Positions 24,324 through 34,751 of a DNA stretch of 64,000 bases are shown one piece after another. The notes below the pieces were generated by a model. That model searched no databases. It had not been told where the DNA came from and worked only from the letters and a program-made list of their open reading frames with translations. The stretch covers positions 552,589-616,588 of the forward strand of contig CAVTYQ010000004.1 of NCBI GenBank assembly GCA_963739005.1. Reading direction: 5' to 3'. Each line of letters starts with the position of its first letter. Position 1 is the stretch's first letter. This DNA comes from DASWJZ01 sp963739005 (GTDB lineage Bacteria; Pseudomonadota; Alphaproteobacteria; Rhizobiales; Afifellaceae). The translations under genes and the position numbers were made by a program.

Positions 24324-25634
24324 ATGGCTGATCTCCGCACCGATTTCGTCGGCATCAAATCGCCGAACCCGTTCTGGCTCGCCTCGGCGCCCCCGACCGA
24401 CAAGGAATACAACGTCGTCCGCGCCTTCAAGGAAGGCTGGGGCGGGGTCGTGTGGAAGACGCTCGGCGAGGACCCGGCGATCGTCAACGTCAACGGCCCG
24501 CGCTACGGCGCTATCCACGGGCCGGACCGGAGGCTCCTCGGCTTCAACAACATCGAGCTCATCACCGACCGGCCGCTCGACGTGAACCTCCGCGAGATCA
24601 AGCAGGTCAAGAAGAACTGGCCGGATCGCGCCGTCGTCGTCTCGCTGATGGTGCCCTGCGAGGAGAAGAGCTGGGCCTCAATCCTGCCGCTCGTGGAGGA
24701 GACCGGCGCCGACGGCGTGGAGCTGAATTTCGGCTGCCCGCATGGCATGAGCGAGCGCGGCATGGGCTCCGCCGTCGGCCAGGTGCCGGAATATATCGAG
24801 ATGGTGGCGCGCTGGTGCAAAGCGCATACGCGCATGCCCGTCATCGTGAAGCTGACGCCGAACATCTCCGACATCCGCCGCCCGGCGCGCGCGGCGAAGC
24901 AGGGCGGCGCCGACGCGGTGTCGCTCATCAACACCATCAACTCGATCACCTCCATCAACCTCGACACCTTCTCGCCCGAGCCTTCGATCGACGGGAAGGG
25001 GAGCCACGGCGGTTATTGCGGGCCGGCGGTGAAGCCGATCGCGCTCTCGATGGTCTCGGAGATCGCGCGCGACAAGGAGACCGCCGGCATGCCGATCTCG
25101 GCGATCGGCGGCATCACCACCTGGCGCGACGCGGCGGAGTTCATGGCGCTCGGCGCCGGCACGGTGCAGGTCTGCACCGCGGCGATGGCCTACGGCTTCA
25201 AGATCGTGAAGGAGATGGTCGACGGGCTCGAGCGCTGGATGGACGAGAAGGGCTATTCACGCGTCTCGGATTTCGCCGGCCGCGCCGCCGGAAACGTCAC
25301 CGACTGGCAATTCCTCAACCTCAACTACATCACCAAGGCGCGGATCGACCAAGAGCTCTGCATCAAGTGCGGCCGCTGCCACATCGCCTGCGAGGACACC
25401 TCGCACCAGGCGATCTCGACGTCGAAGAACGGCAAGCGGCATTTCGAGGTGATCGACGCCGAATGCGTCGGCTGCAATCTCTGCGTTGAGGTCTGCCCGG
25501 TCGAGAGCTGCATCAGCATGGTGCCGCTCGCGGCCGGCGAGATCGATCAGCGCACCGGCAAGAAGGTCGAGCCCGTCTACGCCAACTGGACCACGCACCC
25601 GAACAACCCGATGGCAAGACAAGCGGCGGAGTAG
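24324..25634 (+). CDS. preA: NAD-dependent dihydropyrimidine dehydrogenase, PreA subunit
   Basis: The 436-residue protein begins with a dihydroorotate-dehydrogenase-like FMN barrel (DFVGIKSPNPFWLASAPPT; NFGCPHGMSERGMG with the active-site region) and ends with a 2x[4Fe-4S] ferredoxin part (Cys346, 349, 352, 356 and Cys381, 384, 387, 391). It is the pyrimidine-reducing partner of PreT. ATG 24324 is chosen because MADLRTDFVG starts the family. preT and preA are usually adjacent; here hicBA lies between them on the other strand. Confidence 0.94.
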   Translation: MADLRTDFVGIKSPNPFWLASAPPTDKEYNVVRAFKEGWGGVVWKTLGEDPAIVNVNGPRYGAIHGPDRRLLGFNNIELITDRPLDVNLREIKQVKKNWPDRAVVVSLMVPCEEKSWASILPLVEETGADGVELNFGCPHGMSERGMGSAVGQVPEYIEMVARWCKAHTRMPVIVKLTPNISDIRRPARAAKQGGADAVSLINTINSITSINLDTFSPEPSIDGKGSHGGYCGPAVKPIALSMVSEIARDKETAGMPISAIGGITTWRDAAEFMALGAGTVQVCTAAMAYGFKIVKEMVDGLERWMDEKGYSRVSDFAGRAAGNVTDWQFLNLNYITKARIDQELCIKCGRCHIACEDTSHQAISTSKNGKRHFEVIDAECVGCNLCVEVCPVESCISMVPLAAGEIDQRTGKKVEPVYANWTTHPNNPMARQAAE

Positions 25635-25647
25635 GGCGCTCGAGCTC

Positions 25648-26277
25648 CTACTGGAACGTCACCGTCGCGATGGCGCGGTCGACCTTGTCCTGCGGCCAGA
25701 TGGTGACCGCGCCGGGTGCCGCGTCGGGCGTCGCGATGTTGGTGCCCTCGCCGGGCGTGTCGAGCACCTGTTCGCCGGCGGCGTTCGTCACCGTGACCGC
25801 CCCGTCGATCAGGAACACGCCGAGCGCCTGATCGTCGATCGGACCGCCCCAGAACTCCGTGCCGCGAATGCCGACGGTCGCGACCGGGGTCGCGACGGCG
25901 ACTTCCTTGTTCGGCTGCTTTGAGACCTGGCCGGAGACGAAGCGGAAGGCGCCCTTGACCGCAAGGCTCATCTTTCCGATCCCCTGCGCCGGGTCATAGA
26001 CGAAGGTGTCGAGCGTCATCGCGGCGTGCTCGCCGAGCGTGAGCTTCGTCCCGTCGTCGAAGGTGAGCTCAAGGCGCGCGGCGGATCCTGTCGAGACCTT
26101 CTGATTGGAGAAGACGGGGGCGCCGACCGCGAGCGGCGCCGGCGTGTTGCCGGAGAGCCAGCTTGCCTCGCCCTGCAGCCTGGTCACCGCGCCGATCTGG
26201 GTGTCGGCGGCCGACGATGGCTGCGCCGCAAGCACGACGAAGGCAGCCATGGAAACGGCCAGGATCATACGCAGCAT
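25648..26277 (-). CDS. Secreted FecR domain-containing protein
   Basis: A 209-residue protein with a signal peptide (residues 1-23, ending SSAA) and a FecR domain (about 28-150): IGAVTRLQGEASWL, VSTGSAARLELTFDDGTKLTLGEHA, and the closing ATPVATVGIRGTEFWGG. Unlike true FecR anti-sigma regulators it has no cytoplasmic segment or membrane helix after the signal. It is probably periplasmic; the function is unknown. It converges with preA and is divergent from tctC. Confidence 0.8.
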   Translation of the reverse strand: MLRMILAVSMAAFVVLAAQPSSAADTQIGAVTRLQGEASWLSGNTPAPLAVGAPVFSNQKVSTGSAARLELTFDDGTKLTLGEHAAMTLDTFVYDPAQGIGKMSLAVKGAFRFVSGQVSKQPNKEVAVATPVATVGIRGTEFWGGPIDDQALGVFLIDGAVTVTNAAGEQVLDTPGEGTNIATPDAAPGAVTIWPQDKVDRAIATVTFQ

Positions 26278-26522
26278 TGAAGAACTCCAATCGCCCCGCT
26301 CTATTGTTGCACAATTTCGGCGCTCGGCGGTTAACCGATCGCGCGGGCACTATCGACGGTGGATATACGGGCTCCGGAGCGTCGCGGTTTGGATTTCCGG
26401 CGCACGATCGATTGAGCGCCGTCCGCCGCCGATGACGCCCGTTACCAAGGTTGCCAGTACATCCTCGGCGTGTTCAACTCGGCGCATTCGAACCAAGCAA
26501 GATGATTGTGGGAGGACAAGAA

Positions 26523-27515
26523 ATGACAAGAGCCGCAGTCGCCGCGCGCGCCTTTGCGTTTGCCGCGATCTCGATCTGCTTCTCCGCCGCGCCGGGCATG
26601 GCCTTCGATCCCGGCAATACGGAATGCATCGCGCCGGCCGGCGCGGGCGGCGGCTGGGACTTCACCTGCCGTCAGGTGGGCAAGGCCCTCTACGATCTGA
26701 AGATCGTTCCAGATCCCGTGCAGGTCACCAATCTTTCCGGCGGCGGCGGTGGCGTCGCCTATGCCGAGGTGGTCAACAAGCGCAACGACGACAACAACCT
26801 GATCGTCGCCGCGTCCTCGGCGACCTCGACGCGACTTGCCCAGGGCGCCTTCCCGGGCAACACCATGGACCAGGTGCGCTGGGTTGGAGCGGTCGGTTCC
26901 GACTATGGCGTGATCGCCGTTTCCAAAGACTCGCCGATCAATTCGCTGAGCGACCTGATGGACAAGATCAAGGCCGATCCGTCCTCGATCGCGTTCGCGG
27001 GCGGTTCTGCGGTCGGCGGCTGGGATCATCTGAAGGTGCTGATCGCGGCCAAGGCAGCTGGCTTCGATGACGTCCGCAAGATCAAGTATGTCGCCTTCGA
27101 GGGCGGCGGCGAGGCCGTGACCCAGCTTCTCGGCGGCCATGTCCAGGCCTTCACCGGCGACCTCTCGGAAGCCAAGGGCTTCGTCGACTCCGGCGACATC
27201 AAGATACTCGCCGTGCTCGCGCCCGACCGCCTCCCCGGCGACTTCGGAAAGTTCCCGACCGCCAAGGAACAGGGCATCGACGCCGTAGGCGCCAACTGGC
27301 GCGGCTTCTATGTGCCGGGCGGCATGTCGGACGAGGCCTACGGCTTCTGGGTCGACGCCGTGGCGAAGGTTTACGCTTCCGACGAGTGGAAGAAGATCAT
27401 GGCCGACAACGGCCTGATGCCGCTCGATTCCTCGGGCGACGCTTTCCAGAAGTTCGTGGCCGGCCAGGTGGAGGCGACCACCGCGCTGTCGAAGGAGATC
27501 GGCCTGATCAAATAG
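26523..27515 (+). CDS. tctC: Tripartite tricarboxylate transporter substrate-binding protein (TctC family)
   Basis: The 330-residue periplasmic protein has a signal peptide (cleavage near MAF at about 28) and the Bug/TctC features: CIAPAGAGGGWDFTCRQVG near the N-terminus in the ligand-loop position, GGGVAYAEVV, and GGSAVGGWDHLKVLIAAKAAG. ATG 26523 follows GGAGG; the extra 24 codons upstream are not used. It delivers a carboxylate-like substrate to TctA/TctB. The location within the pyrimidine island hints at a degradation intermediate, but the substrate is unknown. Confidence 0.9.
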   Translation: MTRAAVAARAFAFAAISICFSAAPGMAFDPGNTECIAPAGAGGGWDFTCRQVGKALYDLKIVPDPVQVTNLSGGGGGVAYAEVVNKRNDDNNLIVAASSATSTRLAQGAFPGNTMDQVRWVGAVGSDYGVIAVSKDSPINSLSDLMDKIKADPSSIAFAGGSAVGGWDHLKVLIAAKAAGFDDVRKIKYVAFEGGGEAVTQLLGGHVQAFTGDLSEAKGFVDSGDIKILAVLAPDRLPGDFGKFPTAKEQGIDAVGANWRGFYVPGGMSDEAYGFWVDAVAKVYASDEWKKIMADNGLMPLDSSGDAFQKFVAGQVEATTALSKEIGLIK

Positions 27516-27553
27516 CGCCCGCGCCTTGGCACCTAGATCCTGAGCGTCGCGCG

Positions 27554-27985
27554 ATGAGCGACCGCGTCTTCGGTGTCGTCTGCATCGTGCTTGCCGGATT
27601 CTTCGTCTGGCAAGCGACGCTGATCGAGACCGGATTCATCGTCGACCCGATGGGGCCGAAGGCGTTCCCGATCGTCATCGGAATCGCGCTAGCCATCGCG
27701 GCGGTCTACCCGATCATGAAACCCGATCCGCGGCCGGAGTGGCCGGCCGCGGGCCGCTTCCTCGAAATCCTCTTCGCCGTCGTGGTGATGATCGCCTATG
27801 CGCTGGCGTTGCCGCGCGCCGGGTTCGTCATCTCGACGGCGGTCGCCGCAGGCCTTCTCTCGTGGCGGCTCGGCACGAGGCCGATTGCCGCGGCCGCGGC
27901 CGGCATCTGCATCGCCGTCGGCATCTACATCATCTTCCATTTGGCCCTCGGGCTGACGCTCGCGCGCGGTCCCTGGGGGTTCTGA
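27554..27985 (+). CDS. tctB: Tripartite tricarboxylate transporter small membrane subunit (TctB family)
   Basis: The 143-residue protein has four hydrophobic helices (about 6-24, 38-54, 77-97, 118-138), as in TctB proteins. ATG 27554 opens MSDRVFGVVCIVLAGFFVWQA in family style. It lies 38 bases after tctC and 2 bases before tctA, so the three form one operon. Confidence 0.88.
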   Translation: MSDRVFGVVCIVLAGFFVWQATLIETGFIVDPMGPKAFPIVIGIALAIAAVYPIMKPDPRPEWPAAGRFLEILFAVVVMIAYALALPRAGFVISTAVAAGLLSWRLGTRPIAAAAAGICIAVGIYIIFHLALGLTLARGPWGF

Positions 27986-27987
27986 CG

Positions 27988-29523
27988 ATGGACGCGCTCT
28001 CCCACCTCGTCGATGGCTTCGCAGTGGCGCTGACGCTGCAGAACCTCGGTCTCGCGCTGGTCGGCTGCTTCATCGGCACCATCATCGGCGCGCTGCCGGG
28101 GCTCGGACCGTCGAACGGCGTCGCGATCCTGATCCCGCTCGCCTTCACGCTCGGGCTACCGGCGACACCGGCGCTGATCCTGCTGACGAGCGTCTATTAC
28201 GGCGCCATGTACGGCGGGCGCATCTCGTCGATCCTCCTCAATATTCCCGGCGACGAGCCGGCTCTGATGACGACGCTCGACGGCTACCCGATGGCGAAGA
28301 AGGGGCAGGCCGGCGAGGCGCTCGCGCTCTCCGGCTACGCGTCCTTCGTCGGCTCGTTCTTCGCTACCTGGGGACTCGTCTTTCTCGCGCCGCTCCTCGT
28401 CAAGCTGGCGCTCCTCTTCGGGCCGGCGGAGTATTTCGCGCTCTATACCCTCGCCTTCGCGACGCTCGGCGGCATCGCCAGCCGCAACCAGTCGAAGGCG
28501 GCGATCGCGGCTGCGCTCGGTCTCGGCATCGCCATGATCGGCGTCGACCACCAGACCGGCGTTCCGCGCTTCAGCTTCGGCGATGTCTATCTTTACGACG
28601 GCATCAACTTCCTCGTCGCGATCGTCGGCCTCTTCGCCATCTCGGAAGTCTTCCTGTTCCTCGAGCACAAGGGCGAGGGGGAAGCGGATTCCGCGAAGAT
28701 CAAGCTCGGCCGAGTCACCGCGCCGCTTGCGATGATCAAGCAGTGCTGGGGGGCAATGGCCCGCTCGACTGGCCTCGGCTTTCTCGCCGGCGTCCTTCCC
28801 GGCGCCGGCGCCTCGCTCGGCTCGTTTGTCGCCTACACGTTGGAGAAGCGCATCTCCGACCGCGACGGCACGTTCGGCAAGGGCGACCCGCGCGGCGTCG
28901 CAGCGCCCGAGGCCGGCAACAACGCCGCCGCCGGTGGCGCGCTGGTGCCGATGCTGGCGCTCGGCGTTCCGGGCTCCGGCACGACGGCGGTGCTTCTCGC
29001 CATGCTGCTTGCCCTGAACGTTACGCCCGGCCCGCTTCTTTTCCAGTCCAATCCCGATGTCGTCTGGGGTCTGATCGCGGCGCTCTTCATCGCGAATTTC
29101 ATGCTGCTTTTCATGAACATCCCGCTGGTGAGCCTTTTCGTGCGCGTGCTTCTCGTCCCGCCGCGGTTTCTCATGCCGGCGGTCGCGATGATCTCCTTCG
29201 TCGGCATCTACGGGGTTTCCGGGTCGACCTTCGACCTCTTGGTGATGATCGTATTCGGCGTACTCGGCTATGTGCTCCGGAAGCTCGATGTGCCGCTGGT
29301 GCCGGTGATCCTCGGCGTCCTTCTCGGCAACGAGATGGAGAAGAATCTCCGCCGCGCGCTGACGATCTCCGACGGCAATCTGTCGATCCTCTGGGGCTCG
29401 TGGCTGGCGATCGGGCTCTGGACCTTCGCGATCGTCGGCTTCCTCGCGCCGATCATCTTCGGCCGCTATTTCCGTCCGAAGATCGCCGACGAGCCGATCG
29501 GCGAGGGCGCCGATCCCGACTAA
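27988..29523 (+). CDS. tctA: Tripartite tricarboxylate transporter large permease (TctA family)
   Basis: The 511-residue membrane protein has about 11-12 helices and TctA signatures: GTIIGALPGLGPSNGVAILIP (about 28-48), YYGAMYGGRISSILLNIPGDEPALMTTLDGYPMAKKG, and the second GVLPGAGASLGSFVAYTLEKRIS repeat. It is the transport channel, driven by an ion gradient. It is followed by the converging rutR gene 11 bases later. Confidence 0.93.
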   Translation: MDALSHLVDGFAVALTLQNLGLALVGCFIGTIIGALPGLGPSNGVAILIPLAFTLGLPATPALILLTSVYYGAMYGGRISSILLNIPGDEPALMTTLDGYPMAKKGQAGEALALSGYASFVGSFFATWGLVFLAPLLVKLALLFGPAEYFALYTLAFATLGGIASRNQSKAAIAAALGLGIAMIGVDHQTGVPRFSFGDVYLYDGINFLVAIVGLFAISEVFLFLEHKGEGEADSAKIKLGRVTAPLAMIKQCWGAMARSTGLGFLAGVLPGAGASLGSFVAYTLEKRISDRDGTFGKGDPRGVAAPEAGNNAAAGGALVPMLALGVPGSGTTAVLLAMLLALNVTPGPLLFQSNPDVVWGLIAALFIANFMLLFMNIPLVSLFVRVLLVPPRFLMPAVAMISFVGIYGVSGSTFDLLVMIVFGVLGYVLRKLDVPLVPVILGVLLGNEMEKNLRRALTISDGNLSILWGSWLAIGLWTFAIVGFLAPIIFGRYFRPKIADEPIGEGADPD

Positions 29524-29534
29524 TCGCCGCGCCG

Positions 29535-30170
29535 CTAGCGCGGGCGTAGCCCGTCGAAAAGCGCGCTCGCGAGCGTCGTCTCCGCGTCGGCGAAGCGGCT
29601 GGCAGGGGCGGCGTCCTCGCCGAGCACGGCCCGGACCTGCACGTCGAAATCGGCGTAATGCTGCGTCACCGCCCAGATCATCATGATCAGGTGTCGCGGA
29701 TCGATGCCGCGAATTCGGCCCGCCTCGATCCACGTCCGGATGACCGCCGCCTTCTCGTCGACGAGCCGCCTCAGGGGGCCGGCGAGAAACTCGCCGATCG
29801 CCGGCGCGCCGTGCAGGATTTCGTTGGCGAAGAGGCGCGAGGCCTCGGGCCGCGTGCGCGACATCTCAAGCTTCGCGGTGACGTAGCGGCCGATCTCCTC
29901 GATCGGGTCGCCGTTGGGATCGAGCGCCGCGAGCGGCTCGAGCCAGAATTCCAGCGTGTCCTCCAGGACGGCGACGTAGATCGCCTCCTTCGATGGGTAG
30001 TAGTAGAGGAGGTTGGGCTTGGAGAGGCCGGCGCGCTCCGCGATGCGGTCGACGGTGGAGCCGCGGAAGCCGCGCTGCGAGAAGACCTCGAGCGCCGCCT
30101 GAAGGATCGCTTTGCGGTTCTTCTTCTGGATGCGGGTCGCCTTCCTGGGCGGCGGCTCCGGACGGTTCAT
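29535..30170 (-). CDS. rutR: RutR-like TetR family regulator of pyrimidine catabolism
   Basis: The 211-residue protein has a TetR HTH (about 17-63: AILQAALEVFSQRGFRGSTVDRIAERAGLSKPNLLYYYPSKEAIY) and a RutR-type C-terminal domain with EILHGAPAIGEFL and RLVDEKAAVIRTWI. RutR of enterics binds uracil or thymine and then leaves DNA. ATG 30170 opens MNRPEPPPRK; the extra N-terminal codons up to 30224 would cover the operator. The operator at 30217 lies between it and the divergent aminotransferase gene, which fits autoregulation and control of the degradation operon. Confidence 0.87.
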   Translation of the reverse strand: MNRPEPPPRKATRIQKKNRKAILQAALEVFSQRGFRGSTVDRIAERAGLSKPNLLYYYPSKEAIYVAVLEDTLEFWLEPLAALDPNGDPIEEIGRYVTAKLEMSRTRPEASRLFANEILHGAPAIGEFLAGPLRRLVDEKAAVIRTWIEAGRIRGIDPRHLIMMIWAVTQHYADFDVQVRAVLGEDAAPASRFADAETTLASALFDGLRPR

Positions 30171-30216
30171 GCCTACGATCTTTCGCCTTGACCGAGGCGC
30201 GAACCTAGCGTTGATT

Positions 30217-30232
30217 TTGACCAATCAGTCAA
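30217..30232. promoter_or_regulatory. RutR operator in the rutR/aminotransferase divergent region
   Basis: TTGACCAATCAGTCAA fits the RutR consensus TTGACCAnnTGGTCAA at 12 of 14 defined positions. It lies 47 bases before rutR and 73 bases before the aminotransferase gene, within the only divergent promoter of the downstream pathway operon. Confidence 0.75.
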
Positions 30233-30304
30233 GTTTGGCTTGGCGTCCGAAACCGGCTAGACGGGCGCGGAAATCTTTGCCCCTCGCGGCGGAAAGTCTG
30301 TCCC

Positions 30305-31633
30305 ATGCAAAAGCCAGTCGCCCCCATCACCAACAACCTCGAAGCCCACTGGATGCCGTTCACGGCGAACCGGCAGTTCAAGAAGAACCCGCGCCTGCTC
30401 GTCCGCGCCAAGGGCATGCATTACTGGAGCCACGACGGCCGCCAGGTGCTCGACGGCACCTCGGGTCTTTGGTGCGTCAATGCCGGTCATGCGCGGCCGG
30501 AGATCGCCGACGCGGTACACGCGCAGCTCATGGAGCTCGACTACGCGCCCGGCTTCCAGATGGGCCATCCGAAGGTCTTCGAGCTTGCCGCGCGGCTGAC
30601 CGCCGCGGCGCCGCAGACCCTCGACCACGTCTTCTTCACCAACTCGGGCTCCGAGTCCGTTGAGACGGCGCTGAAAATCGCGCTCGCCTACCACCGCGTG
30701 AAGGGCGACGGCAGCCGCATCCGTCTGATCGGCCGCGAGCGCGGCTATCACGGCGTCAATTTCGGCGGCGTCTCGGTCGGCGGCGTGGTCTCCAACCGGA
30801 AGCATTTCGGCGCGCTGCTCGCCGGCGTCGATCACATCCGCCACACGCACGATCTCTCGACGAACGCGTTCACGCGCGGTGAGCCGCAGCACGGCGCCGA
30901 GCTTGCCGATGACCTTGAGCGTCTGGTCGCGCTCCACGATGCCTCGACCATCGCCTGCCTGATCGTCGAACCGGTCGCCGGTTCCGCGGGGGTGCTCATT
31001 CCGCCGAAGGGCTACCTGCAGAAGCTTCGCCAGATCTGCGACAAGCACGGCATCCTGCTGATCTTCGATGAGGTGATCACCGGCTTCGGGCGTCTCGGCG
31101 CGGCATTCGGGTCGGATTATTTCGGCGTGACGCCGGACATCATGACGACCGCCAAGGGGCTCACGAACGGCGTCGTGCCGATGGGCGCGGTGTTCGTGAA
31201 GAAGGAAATCTACGAGACTTTCATGAACGGACCCGAGCACCTGATCGAGTTCTTCCACGGCTACACCTATTCGGGGAACCCGACGTCCTCGGCCGCCAGC
31301 CTCGCCACGCTCGACATCTATCAGCGCGAGGGCCTGCTCACGCGCGCCTCCGAAATGGCCAAGCACTGGGAGGACGCGCTGCACAGCCTGAAGGGGCTCC
31401 CGCACGTCATCGATGTCCGCAACATCGGCCTGATCGGCGCGGTCGAGTTGGAGCCGATCGCGGGCTCCCCGGCGAAGCGCGCTTTCAGCGCCTTCCTCAA
31501 TGCCTATGAGCAGGGCATCATGATCCGCACCACCGGCGACACCATCGCGATGTCGCCGCCGCTCATCATCAAGAAGAGCGAGATCGACGAACTGATCGGG
31601 AAGCTCGCCGGCGTCCTGAAGGCGCTAGAGTAG
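30305..31633 (+). CDS. Omega-amino acid:pyruvate aminotransferase (beta-alanine transaminase, class III)
   Basis: The 442-residue class III aminotransferase has the PLP lysine Lys284 (TTAKGLTNG), Asp255 in IFDEVITGFGR, the GSESVETALKIA phosphate-binding block (115-126) and LWCVNAGHARPEI typical of the beta-alanine/omega-amino acid group. It would turn beta-alanine (from uracil) or 3-aminoisobutyrate (from thymine) into malonate semialdehyde or its methyl form. It is the first gene of the operon running to hydA. Confidence 0.88.
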   Translation: MQKPVAPITNNLEAHWMPFTANRQFKKNPRLLVRAKGMHYWSHDGRQVLDGTSGLWCVNAGHARPEIADAVHAQLMELDYAPGFQMGHPKVFELAARLTAAAPQTLDHVFFTNSGSESVETALKIALAYHRVKGDGSRIRLIGRERGYHGVNFGGVSVGGVVSNRKHFGALLAGVDHIRHTHDLSTNAFTRGEPQHGAELADDLERLVALHDASTIACLIVEPVAGSAGVLIPPKGYLQKLRQICDKHGILLIFDEVITGFGRLGAAFGSDYFGVTPDIMTTAKGLTNGVVPMGAVFVKKEIYETFMNGPEHLIEFFHGYTYSGNPTSSAASLATLDIYQREGLLTRASEMAKHWEDALHSLKGLPHVIDVRNIGLIGAVELEPIAGSPAKRAFSAFLNAYEQGIMIRTTGDTIAMSPPLIIKKSEIDELIGKLAGVLKALE

Positions 31634-31649
31634 AAGCACGGGGAGAGAG

Positions 31650-33146
<1,497 letters not shown>

Positions 33147-33155
33147 GCTCGCGCA

Positions 33156-33458
33156 ATGAGCCGGCCAGCCGCATTGCCCGCCGCGTTGCTTGATGATGGG
33201 AAGGTGAGGGTGACCCGCTGGGACTTTGTCGGGGGGGCCGAGACCGGCTGGCATCGGCACGAGATGGACTATGTCGTCGTGCCGATGACGGATTGCCGCT
33301 TCCTCTTGGAGGAGCTGACCGGGCCCCGCACGGTGGACATGCCCGCCGGCTCCGTTTATCGCCGCGACGCGGGTGTTGAGCACAACGTCGTCAACGCAGG
33401 CGATGCGCCGATGGCGTTCATTGAAATTGAGCTCAAGCCGCAAGCTCCTACCTGTTAG
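33156..33458 (+). CDS. Small cupin domain protein
   Basis: A 100-residue single cupin barrel: TRWDFVGGAETGWHRHEMDYVVVPM holds the first His-x-His metal site (His33, His35), and PAGSVYRRDAGVEHNVVNAGDAPMAFIEIEL is the second cupin motif with His77. The reaction is unknown. It lies within the pyrimidine operon, 9 bases after mmsA and 22 before the amidohydrolase. It might act on a semialdehyde or ureido intermediate. Confidence 0.8.
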   Translation: MSRPAALPAALLDDGKVRVTRWDFVGGAETGWHRHEMDYVVVPMTDCRFLLEELTGPRTVDMPAGSVYRRDAGVEHNVVNAGDAPMAFIEIELKPQAPTC

Positions 33459-33480
33459 CAGACGCCCAGGAAGATTTCTC

Positions 33481-34731
33481 ATGGCTGCACCTGGTTCAAA
33501 CTTGAAGATCAACGGCGAGCGTCTTTGGGATTCCATCCACGAGATGGCGAAGATCGGCCCGGGCGTGAAGGGCGGCAACCGCCGCCTGACGCTGACCGAT
33601 TTCGACAGGGAAGGCCGCGACCTCTTCAAGTCCTGGTGCGAGAAGGCGGGCGCCAAGGTCGCCGTCGACACGATGGGGAACATGTTCGCGCGGCGCGAGG
33701 GCGCTGATCCGACGCTCCCGCCGGTGATGGTCGGCAGCCATCTCGACACGCAGCCGACGGGCGGGCGCTACGACGGCGTCCTCGGCGTGCTTTCGGGGCT
33801 TGAGATCTTGAGGACGCTGAACGACCTCGGCATCAAGACGAAGCACCCGATCGAGGTGGTGAACTGGACCAACGAGGAGGGCTCGCGCTATGCGCCGGCG
33901 ATGATCTCGTCGGGCGTCTTCGCCGGCGTCTATACGCAGGACTACGCTTACGGGCTGAAGGACTCGGAGGGAAAGCTCCTCGGCGAGGAGTTGAAGCGGA
34001 TCGGCTACATTGGCGGCGAGCCGGTGGGAAAGCGTCCGCTCAAGGCTTTCTTCGAGCTTCATATCGAGCAGGGCCCGATCCTCGAAGCCGAGGGCGTCGA
34101 CATCGGCGTCGTAACGCACGGGCAGGGGCAGCGCTGGTTCGACGTCAAGCTCACGGGCTTCGAGAGCCATGCCGGCTCCACCCCGATGCCGCGCCGCCGC
34201 GACGCGCTGCTCGGTGCCGCGAAGCTTGTGCAGGCGGTCAACGAGATCGCCTGGAAGAACGCGCCGAACGCGGTCGGAACGGTCGGTGTGCTGACACCTT
34301 ATCCGGGCTCGCGCAACGTCATCCCGGGCTCCGTCACGATGACGGTCGACTTCCGCCATCCGATCGACACGACGCTGTCGGAGATGAAGGAGGATTTCTC
34401 CAAGGCGCTCGCCAGGATCTGCGAAGAAGGCAAGCTCACCTCCGAGGTGCAGGAGGTGTTCTACTACGCCCCCGTCGAGTTCGATCGCGACTGCGTCGCC
34501 GCCGTCCGCCGCGCCGCCGACCGGCTCGGCTACTCGCACCGCGACATCGTCTCCGGCGCCGGGCACGACGCTTGCTACATCGCCAAGGTGGCGCCGACCT
34601 CGATGGTCTTCTGCCCCTGCGTCGATGGCGTCAGCCATAACGAGGACGAGAAGATCTATCCCGAATGGGCGACCGCCGGCGCCGACGTGCTCTTCCACGC
34701 GGTGGTGGAGACGGCGGAGATCGTGGAGTGA
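33481..34731 (+). CDS. M20 family N-carbamoyl-beta-amino acid hydrolase (beta-ureidopropionase type)
   Basis: The 416-residue Zn-dependent hydrolase has the metal site of the M20/hydantoinase-carbamoylase family: GSHLDTQPTGGRYDGVLGV (His87, Asp98), WTNEEGSRYAP (Glu132/Glu133), and ELHIEQGP. Near the end GAGHDACYIAKVAPTSMVFCP is a family block. It would convert N-carbamoyl-beta-alanine to beta-alanine, CO2 and ammonia, the step after HydA. The gene name in literature varies (hyuC, amaB, pydC), so none is assigned. ATG 33481 starts the family similarity; the frame upstream overlaps the cupin gene. Confidence 0.9.
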   Translation: MAAPGSNLKINGERLWDSIHEMAKIGPGVKGGNRRLTLTDFDREGRDLFKSWCEKAGAKVAVDTMGNMFARREGADPTLPPVMVGSHLDTQPTGGRYDGVLGVLSGLEILRTLNDLGIKTKHPIEVVNWTNEEGSRYAPAMISSGVFAGVYTQDYAYGLKDSEGKLLGEELKRIGYIGGEPVGKRPLKAFFELHIEQGPILEAEGVDIGVVTHGQGQRWFDVKLTGFESHAGSTPMPRRRDALLGAAKLVQAVNEIAWKNAPNAVGTVGVLTPYPGSRNVIPGSVTMTVDFRHPIDTTLSEMKEDFSKALARICEEGKLTSEVQEVFYYAPVEFDRDCVAAVRRAADRLGYSHRDIVSGAGHDACYIAKVAPTSMVFCPCVDGVSHNEDEKIYPEWATAGADVLFHAVVETAEIVE

Positions 34732-34751
34732 TTTAAGAACCGGGGACGGGA

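Noticed and set aside
28156..29733. 525-residue minus-strand frame opposite tctA
   Set aside because: Antisense of a clear permease gene; highly charged His/Asp/Arg composition typical of shadow frames.
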